Part shown: piece after piece, positions 28,109 to 36,912 of the stretch
Position numbering within the stretch: the first letter of the stretch is position 1
Layout of the letters: each line of letters opens with the position of its first letter
From: Rubrobacter aplysinae
GTDB lineage: Bacteria > Actinomycetota > Rubrobacteria > Rubrobacterales > Rubrobacteraceae
Assembly: GCF_001029505.1 (NCBI RefSeq)
Contig: NZ_LEKH01000002.1
Coordinates: forward strand, 248,001-312,000
Direction: 5' to 3'
Length of the DNA: 64,000 nucleotides
The notes under the pieces: generated by a model
What the model saw: the letters and a program-made list of their open reading frames with translations, nothing else
Database searches by the model: none
What the model was told of the DNA's origin: nothing
Made by a program: the position numbers and the translations under genes

Positions 28109-28978
28109 ATGTCACGAGGAGCGGGGTCAGAGTCGGAGGTAAGGGATCGCCAGAGGTCGGAGTGGGCGGCGGTCGCCCCCGGCTGGCGGCGCAACCGGGA
28201 GAAGCTCGGCGTCACCATGAGCCCGATCACCGAGCGGCTCCTGAAGCTCTCCGGTGTGAAACGCGGGGATCACGTCCTGGACATGGCCTGCGGCACCGGA
28301 GACCCGGCGTTCACCCTCGCCGAGGCGGTCGGCCCGGAGGGCTCCGTGCTCGGCCTGGACCTCTCCGAAGCGATGGTAGAGGCGGCCAGGTTCTGGGCGG
28401 AGAGCCAGGGCGTGGAGAACGTCGAGTTCCGGCTGATAAACAGCGAGCTCGCGCCGGGCGTGGAGCCCCGGAGCTTCGACGCCGCGACCTGCCGCCACGG
28501 TCTACAGTTCATGCCCGACCCGATGGCCGCGCTCCAGGAGCTGAGCCAGGCGGTAAAGACGGGCGGCCGGGTGGCGGCGAGCACCTGGACCACGCCGGAC
28601 CGCAACCCGAACTTCACCCTGCCAAAAGAGATAATCTCCCGCCACGCCGAGCTCCCGGCGGAGGATCCACACGCCCCCGGTCTCTTCGCCATCCCCACAC
28701 CCGGGGACCTGGAGCTCCTCTTCGAGACAGCCGGTCTCACGGGGATACGCACCGAGGTCTTCCCGACCCCCATAGCCCGCGCCGACAGCGCCGAGTCCTA
28801 CTGGCGCAGCATAGAGACCGTCGCGGGCCCGCTCGTCGCGCTCCTGAGCTCGCTCACCGAGGAGCAGCGCCAGGCCATCCGCGAGGACGCCATGCGCACC
28901 TTGAGAGAGATGTTCCCCGACGGCCCGGTAGAGATAGACGGAGAAGCGGTCGCCGCCGTGGGGATGACCCCAGGCTAA
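28109..28978 (+). CDS. SAM-dependent methyltransferase (class I)
   Basis: ATG 28109 gives 289 residues with motif I VLDMACGTGDPAFTLAEAVG, motif II VLGLDLSEAMVEAARFWA and a later FDAATCRHGLQFMPDP. This is the UbiE/Methyltransf_11 type, acting on small molecules such as quinones or natural products. The N-terminus (RSEWAAVAPGWRRNREKL) resembles those of UbiE-like proteins. The substrate is not predictable. It is divergent from mutS and followed 7 bp later by the SRA-HNH gene. Confidence 0.87.
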   Translation: MSRGAGSESEVRDRQRSEWAAVAPGWRRNREKLGVTMSPITERLLKLSGVKRGDHVLDMACGTGDPAFTLAEAVGPEGSVLGLDLSEAMVEAARFWAESQGVENVEFRLINSELAPGVEPRSFDAATCRHGLQFMPDPMAALQELSQAVKTGGRVAASTWTTPDRNPNFTLPKEIISRHAELPAEDPHAPGLFAIPTPGDLELLFETAGLTGIRTEVFPTPIARADSAESYWRSIETVAGPLVALLSSLTEEQRQAIREDAMRTLREMFPDGPVEIDGEAVAAVGMTPG

Positions 28979-28985
28979 ACTTATC

Positions 28986-29861
28986 GTGGCCTACTTTGGA
29001 CAAGTGCCCGGCTATCCGCCAGGTTTCCTGTTCGAGAACCGCGCCGAGCTCGCCGACGCAGGCGTACACCGTCACCCACAAGCCGGTATCTGCGGCAGCC
29101 AGTATGAGGGAGCCGAGTCTGTAGTCCTATCCGGAGGCTATGAGGACGACGCCGACGAGCGGGATGAAATTCTCTACACTGGTCATGGTGGCCGGAACGA
29201 GCAAACCGGCAGACAGATATCGGATCAGCCATTCTCACGAGGCAACCGGGCACTAGCCTACAGTAAGCAGCATGGGCTTCCGGTGCGCGTCATCCGCGGT
29301 TCCCGACACGATCATCCAGATTCACCACCCACCGGCTACAGATACGACGGTCTATACCGGGTAGACGACTTCTGGCGTGAAACCGGCAGCTCTGGCTTCC
29401 AAGTCTGGCGTTTTAAGCTCCTCAAGCTTCCCGAAAAGCGAGGTTTTGAGGAGGTAATCTCTGAGCCCTCTGCGGCATACCTCCCTGCGCCACGGCGGGA
29501 GACGACAACCTCGCGTATGGTACGAGACGCAGGCAAAGCCGAGACTGTAAAACGGATCTACGGCTATCGCTGCCAGATGTGCGGCGAGAGCCTCTTGTGC
29601 CTTGCGGGACCCTATGCCGAGGCCGCTCACATACGCCCTCTGGGCGCGCCTCACAATGGTCCCGACGACCTGGATAATCTTCTGTGCCTGTGCCCAAATC
29701 ATCACGTACTTTTCGACAATGGCGGGGTGGCCATAGCCGAGGACCTCTCGCTCTTGGTAGGAGATACGATAGAGGGTAAGCTATTCACGAAACCGGGATA
29801 TGGGCCTTCCACCTATCACCTCCGCTACCATCGCAGACTCCGAAGTCGCGGGAGGTATTGA
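28986..29861 (+). CDS. SRA-HNH nuclease, probable modified-cytosine restriction enzyme
   Basis: The 291-residue protein starts at GTG 28986. Residues 3-150 match the SRA/YDG domain: FGQVPGYPPGFLFENRAEL, GVHRHPQAGICG, SVVLSGGYEDD, ILYTGHGG, and PVRVIRG. Residues 195-250 are an HNH nuclease: YRCQMCGESL, AEAAHIRPLG, LCPNHHVLFDNG with CxxC/C-x2-H zinc ligands. SRA domains flip out 5-methylcytosine; SRA-HNH proteins of Streptomyces act as modification-dependent restriction enzymes. Defence against modified phage or foreign DNA is the likely job. GC content is somewhat lower than that of its neighbours. No methyltransferase partner is needed for type IV activity. Confidence 0.85.
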   Translation: MAYFGQVPGYPPGFLFENRAELADAGVHRHPQAGICGSQYEGAESVVLSGGYEDDADERDEILYTGHGGRNEQTGRQISDQPFSRGNRALAYSKQHGLPVRVIRGSRHDHPDSPPTGYRYDGLYRVDDFWRETGSSGFQVWRFKLLKLPEKRGFEEVISEPSAAYLPAPRRETTTSRMVRDAGKAETVKRIYGYRCQMCGESLLCLAGPYAEAAHIRPLGAPHNGPDDLDNLLCLCPNHHVLFDNGGVAIAEDLSLLVGDTIEGKLFTKPGYGPSTYHLRYHRRLRSRGRY

Positions 29862-30005
29862 ATATTAAATACAGATCGTAGAGAGCACCTCGGAGGTAGT
29901 GCCGTCGGTGGCTCCTTCAGACCATGCGGCGTACAACCAGAAGCCGTCCTCTGCGTAACGTGCAGGTAGCCCCCGCACGTCCCGGTTGTCCAGGAAGGGA
30001 GCCCG

Positions 30006-30587
30006 GTGAACGAAGAACCCTCACGTACAGGCGTCGGCGAAAGCCGCAAAGGCCGCAGCAGGGAACTCGTCGAGCTTGCGGTCATCTTTTGCATAGCTTT
30101 CGTCGTAGTCTTCGGGGTCGTCCGTCCCGCCGTGGCCGCCCCGTACAAGATCCCCACTCCGAGCATGGAGCCCACCCTGCGGGTACACGACCGCCTGCTG
30201 GCGAACAAGTTTGTCTACAACTTCTCCGACGCCGAGCCGGAGCGCGGGGATGTCGTGGTGTTCGAGTCCGTGGAGAACCCCGGCAAGGACCTCGTAAAAC
30301 GGGTGGTTGGCCTACCCGGGGACACGGTCGGCCTGGAAGGCGGCGTCCTGTCGGTGAACGGCGAGCAGCGGGAGGAGCCGTACCTCCACCGCAACCCCTG
30401 CGTGGCCTACAAGCCGAAGACGTGCTCGTTCGGGCCGGTCGAGGTGCCTGCGGACCACGTCTTCGTAATGGGCGACAACCGGGCAGAGTCCCACGACTCC
30501 CGGTTCTTCGGGCCCGTACCGGATGGAAACCTCATAGGCGAGCCTTTCGTGAGGTTCTGGCCGCCGGGCCGGGTAGGGGCACCATAA
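30006..30587 (+). CDS. lepB: Signal peptidase I
   Basis: GTG 30006 follows AAGGGAG by 4 nt. The 193-residue protein has a basic N-terminus, one transmembrane segment (24-46), then the catalytic Ser in IPTPSMEPTL, the general-base Lys in LVKRVVGLPGD and the late MGDNRAESHDSR motif. It removes signal peptides from exported proteins at the outer face of the membrane. It lies between the SRA-HNH gene and a convergent dinG gene. Confidence 0.95.
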   Translation: MNEEPSRTGVGESRKGRSRELVELAVIFCIAFVVVFGVVRPAVAAPYKIPTPSMEPTLRVHDRLLANKFVYNFSDAEPERGDVVVFESVENPGKDLVKRVVGLPGDTVGLEGGVLSVNGEQREEPYLHRNPCVAYKPKTCSFGPVEVPADHVFVMGDNRAESHDSRFFGPVPDGNLIGEPFVRFWPPGRVGAP

Positions 30588-30806
30588 AGCACCATGATAA
30601 GCGCCGCGAAGGGCGGCTACCGGCAGGAGAAGGAAGAGCTATGCTGCGCAGGAGGCGGGGCCGGGGGCTTCGTGAGGGCGCATCCGGCTATCAGCTCCCT
30701 GGTAGCTCCCAGACCCCAGACGCGCCGTGTACAGCCGGAGCGGCCCGGAGCAGGCTCGGAAGGTAACGGCCGGCGGCTGCGGGGACGAGTAGACCGCCTC
30801 CCGACT

Positions 30807-32819
30807 CTACCAGGGAGTATCCGGCCCGAAGAAACGCTCGACCTCGGACAGCGAGTCGGTCCTGGGGGCCGGGGGGAGGCTGTGCAGGATGGCGCCCGCC
30901 CAGTTCTTGTGGTTGAGGCGGGGGTCGAGGAGCGCGATCACGCCGCGGTCGGTCGCGGTTCTGAGCAGCCGGCCCGAGCCCTGGCGCATGGCCACCTGGG
31001 CCTTCGGCAGGGAGACCTCCCGGAACCAGCTCTTGCCGGCCTTGCGCGTTAGCGCGGCTATTACGGGATCGTCCGGCGGCGGGAACGGTACCTTGTCTAT
31101 GACGACGAGCGAGAGCGCCTCGCCCGGCACGTCCACCCCCTCCCAGAAGGTGCGGGTGCCGACGAGCACCGCGCCCTCGGTCTGCCGCAGCCACTCTACC
31201 AGGCGCGACGGCGAGTCCTCGCCCTGGTAGCGAACCGGATGCTCCGTGTGGAACGAGTCCTGGAATGCGCGCACGGCGCGGCCGGTCGAGAGCAGCACGA
31301 GAGCCCGCCCGCCGGAGATCCGCACCAGCTCCTCGGCCCGCCGGATGGCCGACTCCGTGTATGAGGCGTCGGAGGAGCCGTCCGGGGTGGTGTAGAGCAG
31401 ACACCGGCTCTCGTAGTCGAAGATCTCCGGCCCCGAGAGCTCTCGCACCGCGCGGTCCTCAACCGACCCCTCCTCGAGCCCGAGCCTGCGCCGCGGGTAG
31501 TCGAAGGAGCGGCCCGATACACGGCCGCCGCTGCCACTGGTGGCGAGGGTTGCCGAGGCCAGCACCACGCCGCCGTCCCCGAAGAGGGGGAGCACCTCGT
31601 CGCGGAAGACGTCGGCGGTCTCCACGAGCCAGCTCCGCAGCTCCGGGTATGGCTTGAAGTTCCGGTCTCCGCCCTTCTTACCGCTCCGGCCCGGCACGAC
31701 GGCGTGGGCGTGGGTGGCGGCCCGGCTCTCGTAGTCCTCGTAGAAGCTCGCCAGATCCCGGCGCAGCCGCCCGACCATGCCCTGCAGATTGTTTGCTTCC
31801 TCTGAAGGGTCGTTCGCGAGCGCGGTCCTCGTCGCCGAGAGGCCGGAGACGAGCGTCCCGTAGCCGCGCGGGGCCTCGCTCTCCTCGCCCAGCTTCTGAT
31901 TCTCCGAGAGGTCCGAGAAGAAGAGGTCGGCGGCGGAGAGGAGCCGGTCGGAGTGCCCGGCGGCGGAGGCGGATTTCTTGGCGGCCTGGCGGGCGACGTA
32001 GCGGATGCGGGGATAGGTGACGCGGGCGCCGAAGGCGGAGGACATGATCTCCTCTATCCGGTGCGCCTCGTCCAGCACCAGATGACGCCCATCCGTGTCG
32101 AAGATACCGCCGGCGGAGGCCGCGTTCGCCAGGAGCAGCGCGTGGTTCACCACCAGCACATCGGCCTCGGCGGCGCGGTCGCGGTGGGCGTAGTAGAAGC
32201 AGCTTTCCCGGAAGCGGCAGCTCTTCGGGGCGCAGTCCTCCCCGTCCGAGGCGACCTCCAGCCAGGTCCCCGCCGGTACCGGGAACGGCAGATCCTCCCG
32301 GTCCCCGGTCTCGGTCTCGTAGCGCCAGCCGTCTATGCACTCCAGCGCCGTCTCGTCCAGCCCCTCCTCCAGCGTGCGCTCGTCGCGCAGGGTCTCGTCG
32401 TAGCGGTTCTCGCACAGGAAGTTAGACCGGCCCTTCATCAGGGCGAAGGTAAAGCCCTCGTCCTCGGGATAGCCGCCGAGGTCGCACACGGCCTTCTTCA
32501 GCAGCGGCAGGTCCTTGGTGAGTAGCTGGTGCTGCAGCGCGATGGTCGCGGTCGAGACGACGACCTTCTTGCCGGAGAGCACGGCGGGGGCGAGGTAGCC
32601 GAGCGACTTCCCGGTGCCGGTCGGGCAGTCGGCGAGCAGCACGTCATCCCCCTCCAGGGCGCGGGCGGCCTCCACCGCGAGCCGGACCTGCTCCGGGCGA
32701 CGCTCGTAGCCCTCGTCGAGCCGCGAGAGCGGGCCACCGGCGGCGAATATCTCCGCCACGGCCGGGGAGCCGTCCGGGGCCCTCTCGCGTCCTTCGTCGT
32801 GTGATCTTCTGCCACTCAC
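30807..32819 (-). CDS. dinG: DinG/XPD-family DNA helicase with Fe-S cysteines
   Basis: The start chosen is GTG 32819, giving 670 residues; longer frames run into the divergent gene. Landmarks are DCPTGTGKSLGYLAPA (Walker A), four spaced cysteines in the region CENRYDE...ALECIDG...EDCAPKSCRF...SCFYYAH (Fe-S domain), VLVVNHALLLAN, LVLDEAHRIEE (DEAH box) and a C-terminal VGTRTFWEGVDVPG with QGSGRLLRT. These are 5'-3' helicases that resolve D-loops, R-loops or G-quadruplexes. The ribosome binding site is weak, so the exact start is uncertain. Confidence 0.9.
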   Translation of the reverse strand: MSGRRSHDEGRERAPDGSPAVAEIFAAGGPLSRLDEGYERRPEQVRLAVEAARALEGDDVLLADCPTGTGKSLGYLAPAVLSGKKVVVSTATIALQHQLLTKDLPLLKKAVCDLGGYPEDEGFTFALMKGRSNFLCENRYDETLRDERTLEEGLDETALECIDGWRYETETGDREDLPFPVPAGTWLEVASDGEDCAPKSCRFRESCFYYAHRDRAAEADVLVVNHALLLANAASAGGIFDTDGRHLVLDEAHRIEEIMSSAFGARVTYPRIRYVARQAAKKSASAAGHSDRLLSAADLFFSDLSENQKLGEESEAPRGYGTLVSGLSATRTALANDPSEEANNLQGMVGRLRRDLASFYEDYESRAATHAHAVVPGRSGKKGGDRNFKPYPELRSWLVETADVFRDEVLPLFGDGGVVLASATLATSGSGGRVSGRSFDYPRRRLGLEEGSVEDRAVRELSGPEIFDYESRCLLYTTPDGSSDASYTESAIRRAEELVRISGGRALVLLSTGRAVRAFQDSFHTEHPVRYQGEDSPSRLVEWLRQTEGAVLVGTRTFWEGVDVPGEALSLVVIDKVPFPPPDDPVIAALTRKAGKSWFREVSLPKAQVAMRQGSGRLLRTATDRGVIALLDPRLNHKNWAGAILHSLPPAPRTDSLSEVERFFGPDTPW

Positions 32820-33027
32820 CGGGACAATTGTGCGCCACTGCGGCCCAAAACCCAACCCGCAAAGCTGCGAGGCACCATGAGGTGTTCCTTTCCCGCTCGC
32901 GGCGGACACGGCGAGAATAGCGCGGACGATACGAGCAGCGTGAAGTTTGGCGCTCGCAGGAGACAGGCATAAACCCTGGGTAGAAAACGTAGGGGCGCAG
33001 GGACGCGCCAGGGGCGCGTAGCCCGCG

Positions 33028-34188
33028 GTGAGAAAGGGCTGGGGTAGGATGCGGCGTGCGGGAGACGAACGGCTCAGGTTATCCGAGCGGCTGACCCGGG
33101 GAGCGCCGCTGGCGGTCATCCTCGTCGGGATCGCCCTGATCGCTTACCAGTTGCTGCCGGTCCTGAAGATAGTGGCTCTTGCCATGCTCCTGGCCCTGAT
33201 CTTCAGGACCGTGGTAAACGGCCTGGGACGGCTCAAGATACCGAACTGGCTGGCGGTCCTCACGCTGGTCGCGGGCATACTGGCGCTGCTGGCCTTCGTG
33301 TGGCTGGTCGTTATCCCGAGGCTCATGCACGAGATACGGTCCCTGGTCTCCGAGGGTCCGGGGTCTCTGGATGCGCTGTCGAGCTTTTTGAGCGGTCTGC
33401 CGCTGGCCCCGGGCGCGGATCAGCTCCTGCAGCGTCTGGAGTCCTTCCTGCTCGACTTTCTAGGCTCCGTGCCACAGCTCGCCGTTACCGCGGCGGAGGT
33501 GATCGGCGCGATACTCACGATGCTGATCCTCGCCGTGTACTTCGCCGCGAGCCCCGGCACCTACATCTCCGGCGGGCTGCGCCTCGTTCCCGTGGACCGG
33601 CGCGAGGCCGTCAGGGAGTTTATCGACCGGCTGGGCAAGAGGCTGCGGGGCTGGGTGCTGGGCACGGTCATGGTGGCCTCGTTCGTCGGGGTCAGCGGGG
33701 GCGTGGGCCTGTGGCTCCTCGACATTCCCCTGCCGCTGACCTTCGGCCTTATAGCAGGAATTCTGGACGTGGTACCGTTCGTCGGCTCGGTCGCCGGCGG
33801 GGCGCTCCCGGCGCTGATCGCCCTGACCATCTCGCCGGTCAAGGCTCTCCTGGTCGTCGGGCTCTTCGTCATCGTCAACCAGATAGAGGGCAACATCCTC
33901 CAGCCTCTTATAATGGGGAACGAGATCAAGGTCCCCGTGGCGGGCATACTGGTCTCTTTTCTGGCGCTCGGGCTGCTGCTCGGTCCGGTGGTCGGTGCTA
34001 TCCTCGCCGTGCCGGCGGCCGTGGTCGCCAGCGTCCTGATAGACGAGCTTACCGAGAGGGAGCCTTTCCTCGGTGACGAAGATAACGAAGATAATGCAGG
34101 CAACGGAAGCACCGAAGATAGCGGAGATAAAGAAGCCGGAGCCAGAGAAAAAGCGGCCCCGTACGGAGAGTCCGGCAAAGACGGCTAG
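33028..34188 (+). CDS. AI-2E family transporter
   Basis: The 386-residue protein has a TM pair near the start (LAVILVGIALIAYQLLPVLKIVALAMLLALIF), a soluble loop, and a cluster of TMs with the family signature IAGILDVVPFVGSVAGGALPALIAL and IEGNILQPLIMGNEIKVP. AI-2E proteins form a large membrane family with members reported as AI-2 exporters or sodium/proton antiporters. The acidic Asn/Asp/Glu tail of about 45 residues is probably cytosolic. ATG 33049 is an alternative start. It precedes a YihY gene by 10 bp, so the two are likely co-transcribed. Confidence 0.88.
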   Translation: MRKGWGRMRRAGDERLRLSERLTRGAPLAVILVGIALIAYQLLPVLKIVALAMLLALIFRTVVNGLGRLKIPNWLAVLTLVAGILALLAFVWLVVIPRLMHEIRSLVSEGPGSLDALSSFLSGLPLAPGADQLLQRLESFLLDFLGSVPQLAVTAAEVIGAILTMLILAVYFAASPGTYISGGLRLVPVDRREAVREFIDRLGKRLRGWVLGTVMVASFVGVSGGVGLWLLDIPLPLTFGLIAGILDVVPFVGSVAGGALPALIALTISPVKALLVVGLFVIVNQIEGNILQPLIMGNEIKVPVAGILVSFLALGLLLGPVVGAILAVPAAVVASVLIDELTEREPFLGDEDNEDNAGNGSTEDSGDKEAGAREKAAPYGESGKDG

Positions 34189-34198
34189 AGTCGTCTAG

Positions 34199-35137
34199 AT
34201 GATCGGACGCGGCATACGCGCTTTCGTCTCGGGGCTGGGCGGGTTCGTCCTGGAGCTCGGTGGCGTGCTCGGCCCCGGTGTAATCCGGCAGTTCCTGCTG
34301 CGGGTGCGGGACAACGACATCCTCGGGCTCGCGGGGCAGCTCGCCTACTTCTTCTTGCTCTCCTCTTTTCCGTTTTTGATCTCCGTGGTCGCGCTCGCCG
34401 GGCTGGTGATCGGCGACCCGCAGACGGTGATCACGGGCCTGATCGAACGCGCCTCGGGGTTCCTGCCCCAGGAGGCTATCGGCATACTCTCGAACTACAC
34501 CGGGCGTACGCTGGACAACACGGGCCCGGCCGTGCTCTTTTTCGGGATCGCGGGCACCCTCTGGCTCGGCTCCGCCGCGGCCATCGCCATCTCCAAGGCG
34601 GCGAACCGAGCCTACAGGGTGGACGAGAGCAGGTCGTTTTTCCGGCTGCGGGGCACCTCCATACTGCTCGCGGTCGGGTTTACCTTTCTGGTGGCTGTCC
34701 TGATCCTCTCGGTCGTGAAGGCGGAGAACTACGTGCAGGGGCTCGGCGGCGCGGCCAACGGGGAGACATTCACCTACCTGTGGACCGCCGCCCGCTGGGT
34801 GGTCGTGTTCCTGGCGGCGACCCTGGCTCTCGGCATGCTCTACTACCTGGCCCCGAACGTGCGGATACCCTTTCGCTGGGTCACGCCCGGCGGGGTCGTC
34901 GCGACCGGGCTGATGTTCGCCGCGAGCATCGTCTTCAGCTTCTACGTCTCCCGGCTCGGGAGCTACGATCAGGTCTACGGCCAGCTGGCGACGGTTATAG
35001 TGTTCATGATCTGGCTCTACACCATCGGCCTCACCGTGCTATCCGGCCTGGAGCTAAACGCCGTGCTCGCCCTCCGGGCCGAGGAACGGGAGCGCGTGAC
35101 GCTGCGCCGCCCGGAGAAGTCCGGCCGGAGATCCTGA
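34199..35137 (+). CDS. YihY/BrkB family inner membrane protein
   Basis: The 312-residue protein has six TM segments and family motifs: LAYFFLLSSFPFLISVVALAGLVIG, LWLGSAAAIAISKAANRAYRVDESR and WVTPGGVVATGLMFAASIVFSFYVSRLGSYDQVYGQLATVIVFMIWLYTIGL. The molecular function of the family (formerly called ribonuclease BN) is unknown; it is thought to be a transporter-like fold. It directly follows the AI-2E gene. Confidence 0.88.
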   Translation: MIGRGIRAFVSGLGGFVLELGGVLGPGVIRQFLLRVRDNDILGLAGQLAYFFLLSSFPFLISVVALAGLVIGDPQTVITGLIERASGFLPQEAIGILSNYTGRTLDNTGPAVLFFGIAGTLWLGSAAAIAISKAANRAYRVDESRSFFRLRGTSILLAVGFTFLVAVLILSVVKAENYVQGLGGAANGETFTYLWTAARWVVVFLAATLALGMLYYLAPNVRIPFRWVTPGGVVATGLMFAASIVFSFYVSRLGSYDQVYGQLATVIVFMIWLYTIGLTVLSGLELNAVLALRAEERERVTLRRPEKSGRRS

Positions 35138-35272
35138 AGCTCCTATCTGATTCCTGATCCTCCGAGCTCTCGTCTCGCTCGCGTTTAGCCTGCTACGCTC
35201 TCGGGCAGTATCCGTCTCTACGACTCATATACGCCCCGTAACGTAAATTTTCTAGTCTCCTAAGGAGTTGAC

Positions 35273-35833
35273 GTGCTCTTCGATGGCTGGCTCTCGTTGC
35301 TCCGCACGGCGATCGTCGGGATACTCGCATACGCCGCGCTGGTACTCTTCCTGCGCGTCTCGGGCAAGCGCACCCTATCCAAGATGAACGCGTTCGACCT
35401 GATCGTGACCGTAGCCTTGGGCTCTACGCTGGCGACCGTGCTGCTGTCTTCGAGCGTCTCGCTCGCCACCGGGCTCCTGGCGTTCGCGCTCCTGATCGGG
35501 CTGCAATACGCCGTTACCTGGCTATCGGTAAGATCCCCGGCCGTCCACGGCGTCGTCAAGGGCGAGCCCGCGATGCTCGTCCATAAAGGCAGTCTACTCA
35601 GGGACGCGATGCGCCGCGAGCGCGTAACGGAGGGCGAGATCCTGGCCGCCCTCCGCTCCGAGGGCGTGCCCGACCTCGCCCAGGTCGAGGCCCTCGTGCT
35701 CGAAACCGACAGCAGCTTCAGCGTACTGACCTCCCCGCCACACGCCACCGGAAACCCGCGGGACCCGGACGCCACGGGCTACAACCCCTCTACCCTGGAC
35801 AGCGTCTCCCGGCGCAGAGCCCGGGAGAGCTAG
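35273..35833 (+). CDS. DUF421/YetF-family membrane protein
   Basis: GTG 35273 follows TAAGGAG by 5 nt. The 186-residue product has three N-terminal TM segments and the conserved LRVSGKRTLSKMNAFDLIVTVALGS motif of the YetF family, then a cytosolic domain (VVKGEPAMLVHKGSLLRDAMRRERVTEGEILAALRSEGV, LVLETDSSFSVL). Bacillus homologues are linked to spore or stress physiology. The substrate is unknown. Confidence 0.85.
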   Translation: MLFDGWLSLLRTAIVGILAYAALVLFLRVSGKRTLSKMNAFDLIVTVALGSTLATVLLSSSVSLATGLLAFALLIGLQYAVTWLSVRSPAVHGVVKGEPAMLVHKGSLLRDAMRRERVTEGEILAALRSEGVPDLAQVEALVLETDSSFSVLTSPPHATGNPRDPDATGYNPSTLDSVSRRRARES

Positions 35834-35932
35834 GATAGCCCCGGCAACCCCGGTAACCGCAGCGACCCACGGCAACCACGATCCCGGAAAAGCCCCCGTA
35901 CTAACCGGGAAAACATTTTTCGCCCGGAATGT

Positions 35933-35960
35933 TTGCGTTTTTGCTACACGTATGTACAAT
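35933..35960 (+). promoter_or_regulatory. Sigma-A-type promoter of the phasin-like gene
   Basis: TTGCGT (35933-35938) and TACAAT (35955-35960) are separated by 16 nt. A transcription start near 35967 would place a perfect hairpin at the 5' end of the mRNA and leave a leader of about 65 nt before the GTG. Confidence 0.65.
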
Positions 35961-35966
35961 GGGACC

Positions 35967-35987
35967 CTAGATGCAGTTTGCATCTAG
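35967..35987 (+). promoter_or_regulatory. 5'-terminal stem-loop of the phasin-like mRNA
   Basis: CTAGATGCA (35967-35975) and TGCATCTAG (35979-35987) form a perfect 9-bp stem with a GTT loop. It begins 7 nt after the -10 box, that is, at or next to the predicted transcript start. Such hairpins protect mRNA from 5' decay; an operator role is the alternative. Confidence 0.55.
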
Positions 35988-36031
35988 TGGACAAGAAGGC
36001 AACGGTAGACCAGTAACTTGGAGGTATCACA

Positions 36032-36769
36032 GTGGCCACCAGCCAGAAGATGGATCGGATAGCGAACACCACGCAGGACATGATCGAGGCCCAGCGCCGG
36101 ACCTACGAGGCGATGACCGACAGCTTTATCGCGTTCCAGAAGCGGAACGTGGAGTTCTTCCAGAGCGGCAAGGACCTCGCCTCCCTGCAGGAGGATAATG
36201 CCCGCACGGCCCGCGATCTCATGGGCTCGATGGGTACCACGAACTTCATGAGCAACGGCACGCGGATCATGGAGCTCGGCCAGCGCAACGCGCAGTTCTT
36301 CCAGAACTGGCTTACCGGTGGCGTGAACTACCTGCGCAACCAGGCCGAGCACAACCAGAAGACCGCCGAGGCCTTCGCCAAGAGCGCCCGCTCCCAGCAG
36401 GAGGGCCTCCGCAAGCTGGGTGAGGACTACTTCGGTCTGTACGAGGAGGTAGCCCAGAGCTCCCGCTCCTACGCCGAGGAAGGCATGAAGAACGCCCAGC
36501 AGGCCACCCGCCAGGGACTGCAGGCCGTGCAGGAGACCGCGGAGCAGGCCGACCAGATGGCCCGCCAGGCCGCCGGCAACGGCAATGGTAACGGCGGTAA
36601 CGGCGAGCTGCCGATAAGTGACTATGACAGCCTCTCCGTGAGCGAGGCCTCCCGGCGGCTCGAGGGTCTTTCCCAGGAGCAGCTCAACAAGGTCCGCTCC
36701 TACGAGAAGCAGAACAAGAACCGGGCGACCGTCGTGGAGCAGATAGACCGCAAGATCAAGTCCGCCTAG
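36032..36769 (+). CDS. Phasin-like abundant helical protein
   Basis: GTG 36032 follows TTGGAGG by 7 nt. The 245-residue protein is almost wholly amphipathic helix: repeats such as MIEAQRRTYEAMTDSFIAFQKRNVEFFQSG and AEHNQKTAEAFAKSARSQQEGLRKL resemble phasins that coat polyhydroxyalkanoate granules. A Gly/Asn linker (about 183-195) leads to a C-terminal module LPISDYDSLSVSEASRRLEGL, SQEQLNKVRSYEKQNKNRAT, which recurs in actinobacterial granule and gas-vesicle-type proteins. A strong promoter, a leader hairpin, a good ribosome binding site and a strong terminator suggest high expression. A second copy of its last codons lies at 38.7 kb. Confidence 0.7.
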   Translation: MATSQKMDRIANTTQDMIEAQRRTYEAMTDSFIAFQKRNVEFFQSGKDLASLQEDNARTARDLMGSMGTTNFMSNGTRIMELGQRNAQFFQNWLTGGVNYLRNQAEHNQKTAEAFAKSARSQQEGLRKLGEDYFGLYEEVAQSSRSYAEEGMKNAQQATRQGLQAVQETAEQADQMARQAAGNGNGNGGNGELPISDYDSLSVSEASRRLEGLSQEQLNKVRSYEKQNKNRATVVEQIDRKIKSA

Positions 36770-36795
36770 TTAACCTAGTTAATTAACCTAGTTAA
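36765..36795 (+). repeat. Three copies of a 9-bp repeat at the phasin stop codon
   Basis: CCTAGTTAA occurs at 36765-36773, 36774-36782 and 36787-36795. The first two are exactly tandem, and the first contains the TAG stop codon. The third follows after TTAA. The duplicate tail at 38.7 kb has only one degenerate copy. Confidence 0.75.
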
Positions 36796-36815
36796 AAGCG
36801 ACTCTCGCAAGTTTC

Positions 36816-36847
36816 AGAGGGGCCGGGGCGCGAGCCCCGGCCCCTCT
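36816..36847 (+). terminator. Terminator hairpin after the phasin-like gene
   Basis: AGAGGGGCCGGGGC and GCCCCGGCCCCTCT form a perfect 14-bp stem with a GCGA tetraloop, 47 bp after the stop codon. The following sequence is only moderately T-rich (CGTCTTATAC). Confidence 0.75.
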
Positions 36848-36912
36848 GCTCGTCTTATACTCTGGCCCGATGGGCGGTTCCGCTCCCATCTGGCCTTTAG
36901 AATATAGATCAC

